From positions 1,054,001 through 1,118,000 of the forward strand of contig OW818698.1 of the NCBI GenBank assembly GCA_942493375.1: 64,000 bases of DNA, read 5' to 3'. The notes under the pieces were generated by a model that was given only the letters and a program-made list of their open reading frames with translations, did no database searches and was not told the DNA's origin. Positions 60,811-64,000 of this stretch are shown in pieces (the stretch's first letter is position 1; every line of letters begins with the position of its first letter). The DNA comes from G942493375 sp942493375. GTDB lineage: Bacteria > Armatimonadota > UBA5829. A program made the translations under genes and the position numbers.

Positions 60811-63162
60811 ATGAATCTTTATCATCGAGTAGCCATAACGTTGGCTTGTGCATCAGTGTTGTGTGCTTTGTCTGTGTTTGCGGTTGGTGCAGCTACAATT
60901 GTCAACGGCGGCAAGACGGATTATGTTATAGCATTATGTTCAAGACCTATACCCTCAGAACAGACTGCAGCTAAGGAACTGCAGAGCTATCTGGAAAAGT
61001 CCACTGGAGTCTTGATTCCAATAGTGGGTGAATCCAGCCTGACTTCCTCCCAACCGGCTATTATGGTCGGCCCTACTGTTTTCACGCGGTCAAAAGGTAT
61101 TGTGCTTAAGGGCGAGGAAGACTGGACTATCAAAACCATCGCTAACAGACTTGTCCTGACAGGCGGCAGACCCCGAGGAACACTATATTCTGTCTACCAT
61201 TTTCTGGAAGATCATGTTGGAATAAGATGGTGGACGATGTGGGAAGAGAGTGTTCCCAGGCTCAATAAGCTGACAATCAATACGATTGATGAATCAGGTA
61301 AGCCAGGTTTCATGTATCGCGACATATATGATGCCGAAATCGGCTGGCCTAAAGAGTTCTATGTGCGCAACCGGGTCAATGGAATGTTCTCATTTGCGCC
61401 GTGGGAGTATGGCGGGACAGTGCAGTATGGACCACCCTACCATGTGCACACTTTCAGCCGTTATTTTCCATCAAGTGAGTATTTCACTACACATCCCGAA
61501 TACTTTTCAATGTCCGGCGGAAAACGCATCGATAACGGCCAGCTCTGTTTGACCAACAAAGACATGCAGCGGGAATGGATTGTGAAGATGAAGGAATACA
61601 TCCGATCATCCTACGCAGAAGCAGATAAAGCCGGTGTGCCAAGACCCTCGATGTTCTCGATATCTCAGAACGACTGGATGGGCAGCTGCGAGTGTGAAAA
61701 CTGCAAACCTATCTACGAAAAGGAAGGGCATGCGGGACTTGAGCTGATGTTTGTAAATGAAGTTGCAGACGAAATTGCTAAAGTTTATCCGGATGTATTG
61801 GTGGACACACTGGCTTACTCATTTTATGCCGCAGCCCCTAAGACTATTAAGCCCAGACCTAATGTGTGTATACGAGTATGTGATGACCCCGGAGATGTTT
61901 TGCATGGTATGGGGCATCCTAACAATAGAGAAGGTCTTAACACTCTGAAAGACTGGTCAAAGATAACCAACCACCTCAGGATTTGGGATTATGGGGTTAT
62001 CTATACTCCAAATCTGCCAACACCAACCCAACTATACACAGCTGCCGACATGAAATTATTCAAAAAACTTGGTGTTGAAGGTGTGTTTACTGAGCTTGAG
62101 AATGTGTTGACCACTGATATGTGGGATATGAAAGCCTGGATGCTGGCAAAGACAATGGAAGACCCTAATGCCAACTCAGGCAAACTGGTCAAGGAGTTCA
62201 CTGACGGCTACTACGGCGCTGCCGGTAGATATGTCCGGGAGTATCTGAACATCATAAACAAAGCGCTCAATAAGAGACCGGTATATATCAACTTCGGTGG
62301 AAATCCGGCAGGCTATACATTCCTGGATGTTAAAACGGTGTCAGCTGCTGACTCTGCATTTGATAAAGCAGAAGCTGCCGTTGCCGGTGATCCGGTGCTT
62401 CTCGACAGAGTCCAGTTTGCCAGGACATCCCTTGACAGGGCTATCTGTCTGAGATACAGAAACCTCTACCGGGAAAACAGCGAGATTCCGAATGCAAAAC
62501 CGCTAACGGTAACTCCGAAAATCTCCGGTGTCAGAGCAGCTAATATCCTGCGTAAAATGGCTCAGCAGAGGTTCCCAAGCAGTCCCCAGTGGACGAGTGG
62601 AGCGCTGGCAGAAGCTACGCTGCTTGAGAGCATATCGGAAGCAGTGGTTGTGGCTCCGATTCCGGAACAGTTCAAAGGATACAAGAAAGACGATATAGTT
62701 GATTTCCCGAGTGACATGTTCAGGCTCTGGTCAAATATAAAGATCGTCAAAGACACGGAATCTGCTTATGGAATGACTTGTAAGATGGCTATGTCTGATG
62801 CAACTGCTGAAGAGAGAGCAAGATACATGATAACTGATGCTCAGCCGATGCCAATGGGGCACTATAATCCAAAGGACAGAGTATTTGGTGGTTCAACCGG
62901 AATAGCCCCGAAAGACATCAAACCGGGTTATAACCTTTACACATACGGTCCATTCAAGATGAAACCGAGTGAATACTTCTATCTGTTCTGGAGTTGGAAT
63001 ATTCAGATGGACCTGGACGCGATAAGGTCAGACGACCCTAATCAGGAGTATGAAGTGTATGCTTCGATCAAGTTTGAGGGTCCATCATTCCCCACTGGAG
63101 ACCCAACCAAGCCGGATGCAATATGTGTGGACAGGATAATTGCTGTGAGAGTGGCGAAGTAG
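60811..63162 (+). CDS. secreted DUF4838 protein (tandem copy 2)
   Basis: This 783-residue protein is a close paralogue of copy 1, about 80-85% identical by eye along its whole length and equal in length. It starts at ATG 60811 with GGAGG 5 nt upstream, just as copy 1 does. The signal peptide is VAITLACASVLCALSVFAVG. The same GH67-N-like region, DUF4838 region (SMFSISQNDWMGSCECENC, PNVCIRVCDDPGDVLHGM) and C-terminal beta domain are present. Differences cluster in the surface segment near residues 370-390 (ACSGAGDVMHGMGHYNNI-type against CDDPGDVLHGMGHPNNR), which could alter specificity. It ends at a strong terminator, so the pair is probably one transcription unit. Confidence 0.87.
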   Translation: MNLYHRVAITLACASVLCALSVFAVGAATIVNGGKTDYVIALCSRPIPSEQTAAKELQSYLEKSTGVLIPIVGESSLTSSQPAIMVGPTVFTRSKGIVLKGEEDWTIKTIANRLVLTGGRPRGTLYSVYHFLEDHVGIRWWTMWEESVPRLNKLTINTIDESGKPGFMYRDIYDAEIGWPKEFYVRNRVNGMFSFAPWEYGGTVQYGPPYHVHTFSRYFPSSEYFTTHPEYFSMSGGKRIDNGQLCLTNKDMQREWIVKMKEYIRSSYAEADKAGVPRPSMFSISQNDWMGSCECENCKPIYEKEGHAGLELMFVNEVADEIAKVYPDVLVDTLAYSFYAAAPKTIKPRPNVCIRVCDDPGDVLHGMGHPNNREGLNTLKDWSKITNHLRIWDYGVIYTPNLPTPTQLYTAADMKLFKKLGVEGVFTELENVLTTDMWDMKAWMLAKTMEDPNANSGKLVKEFTDGYYGAAGRYVREYLNIINKALNKRPVYINFGGNPAGYTFLDVKTVSAADSAFDKAEAAVAGDPVLLDRVQFARTSLDRAICLRYRNLYRENSEIPNAKPLTVTPKISGVRAANILRKMAQQRFPSSPQWTSGALAEATLLESISEAVVVAPIPEQFKGYKKDDIVDFPSDMFRLWSNIKIVKDTESAYGMTCKMAMSDATAEERARYMITDAQPMPMGHYNPKDRVFGGSTGIAPKDIKPGYNLYTYGPFKMKPSEYFYLFWSWNIQMDLDAIRSDDPNQEYEVYASIKFEGPSFPTGDPTKPDAICVDRIIAVRVAK

Positions 63163-63191
63163 CCATTAGCTGCTTTATTATATGATGCATC

Positions 63192-63222
63192 GCCCCGGTA
63201 TTATTTATCGGGGCTTTTTCTT
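63192..63222 (+). terminator. Rho-independent terminator
   Basis: GCCCCG (63192-63197) pairs with CGGGGC (63209-63214), extended by G-T, T-A and A-T pairs, followed by TTTTTCTTT. Confidence 0.85.
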
Positions 63223-63421
63223 TAGCTACTTGTGCACATCACGCTTATCAGCACACCGACGTAAATGTCAAAACGGGTAATCAAGGTGTGCTGCATGACC
63301 AGATAGTCATATATTGACCACTGGAAGTGACTTTGTAGTCACTATACGAGCTATGCAGTCAATTACGAGGGGAATTGAGAACGGAATCAATCCCCCAATT
63401 CCCCCGTGTTCTACTACTTGA

Positions 63422-63830
63422 GAGTTGACGGTAATTTTTCCCGTTAGTCCTGAGTAGCGTAACGTATCGAAGGGCTGTTTGTTGTATACGATTTAATGGG
63501 ATAGTCCCTCCGAAGCCGCCCTTCGATACGCCTGCGGCTACTCAGGACTAACGGCTATTTTTAGCCAACAACTCAGGGCTAGCGGAAATAATTACAGTAA
63601 ACTCAAGGCTAACGGTTATTTTGCCAACAACTCAAGGTTAACGGAGTTGGGAACAGAATCTATCGCTCAATCCCCCTTTTCCACCACTTGCGAGTTGACG
63701 GTAATTTTTCCCGTTAGTCCTGAGTAGCGTAGCGTATCGAAGGGCTGTTTGTTGTATACGATTTAATGGGATAGTCCCTCCGAAGCCGCCCTTCGATACG
63801 CCTGCGGCTACTCAGGACTAACGGCTATTT
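63422..63830. repeat. 270-bp tandem unit, two copies with inverted arms
   Basis: 63422-63560 and 63692-63830 are nearly identical at an offset of 270 bp. In each, CCGTTAGTCCTGAGTAGCG...CGTATCGAAGGGC (63441-63475; 63711-63745) pairs with GCCCTTCGATACG...CTACTCAGGACTAACGG (63518-63554; 63788-63824). The arms are about 35 bp around a ~42-nt loop. Confidence 0.85.
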
Positions 63831-63874
63831 CTGCCAACAACTCAGGACTAACGGTTATTTCTGCCATGTTTCTG

Positions 63875-64000
63875 TCAGTCTACTATAGTAATCCTATTGA
63901 TGTCCGGGTCGGTGAAGTAGTCGGCTTCGTCTCGGCTTTTGGTGGAGAATTCGGAGACTACTGCGCCTTCATCTCCGGCCTGGAACCAGTGGAGGGTGTT
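63875..64000 (-). CDS. C-terminus of a cupin-type sugar isomerase (5' end outside window)
   Basis: The last 41 codons of a minus-strand gene are visible, ending in TGA at 63877-63875. The peptide contains NTLHWFQAGDEGAVVSEFS, then DEADYFTDPDINRITIVD. The HWFQAG...GAVVSEFST...D-x-FTDP pattern resembles the end of D-lyxose isomerase-like or related cupin sugar isomerases that interconvert aldoses and ketoses. Only the tail is present, so the assignment is tentative. It fits the sugar-metabolism theme of the window. Confidence 0.5.
   Translation of the reverse strand, partial: NTLHWFQAGDEGAVVSEFSTKSRDEADYFTDPDINRITIVD

Larger units (their letters stand above)
63163..63874. other. 712-bp repeat-filled intergenic region
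   Basis: After the terminator at 63192 there is unremarkable sequence to about 63370. Then come two ~270-bp units with long inverted arms (63422-63560 and 63692-63830) and several single CTCAGGACTAACGG copies up to about 63855. No gene is supported. Confidence 0.65.

Overview
The window looks like chromosomal DNA from an uncultured, environmental, probably diderm bacterium of the Armatimonadota / Lentisphaerota / Planctomycetota type. This is inferred from gene content only; no rRNA or tRNA gene was seen. The gene set is typical of such saccharolytic genomes: two secreted DUF4838 proteins in tandem, a GH38-like protein, a GH42 beta-galactosidase next to a secreted clan-A-like barrel protein, a secreted SGNH hydrolase, a URO-D-type corrinoid methyltransferase, DegT and Gfo/Idh/MocA enzymes, a gingipain-like C25 protease and very large PAS/GAF sensor kinases.

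Layout. 1-3.3 kb: BBE-like FAD oxidase (cut by the window edge), SGNH hydrolase, URO-D protein. 3.5-10.9 kb: five-PAS histidine kinase, GH38-like protein, zinc MDR dehydrogenase. 11.5-18.6 kb: a HEPN-like protein with its own promoter, facing a three-gene operon (AAA ATPase, then a 1258-residue ATPase-GAF-histidine kinase fusion, then a single-domain receiver). This is the best candidate here for an undescribed NTPase/phosphorelay system. 18.7-33.9 kb: secreted unknowns, the GH42 pair, C25 protease, DUF362 ferredoxin, an aminotransferase/oxidoreductase pair and a LURP-one-like protein. 34-44.7 kb: a signalling block with a 1977-residue membrane kinase, two receiver-HD-type regulators (one HDOD, one with a degenerate HD-GYP) and a divergent RsbW-type kinase. 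44.8-51.8 kb: LPG-synthase-type membrane protein, a MATE exporter translationally coupled to an ABC ATPase with an extra C-terminal domain, a lipoprotein, TetR and an M29 aminopeptidase. 52.1-53.6 kb: an intact ISKra4-type insertion sequence with terminal repeats and a 9-bp target duplication. 53.6-58.2 kb: an Isf-like flavoprotein and a four-gene envelope-polysaccharide operon (HGSNAT-like acyltransferase, two NodB deacetylases, transglutaminase-TPR protein). 58.3-63.2 kb: the DUF4838 tandem pair. The right edge holds the tail of a cupin sugar isomerase.

The intergenic DNA is unusually rich in repeats. It contains heptanucleotide tandem arrays like cyanobacterial STRRs, three copies of a 79-87 bp element with imperfect inverted ends, a family of short hairpins ending in GGCGTTCCC, a 250-bp element with terminal inverted repeats, a 270-bp tandem unit built on long inverted arms, and a recurrent purine octamer GGAAGGGA at the repeat junctions. 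Together these suggest a genome shaped by small non-autonomous repeats.

All assignments come from reading motifs by eye; no database search was run.
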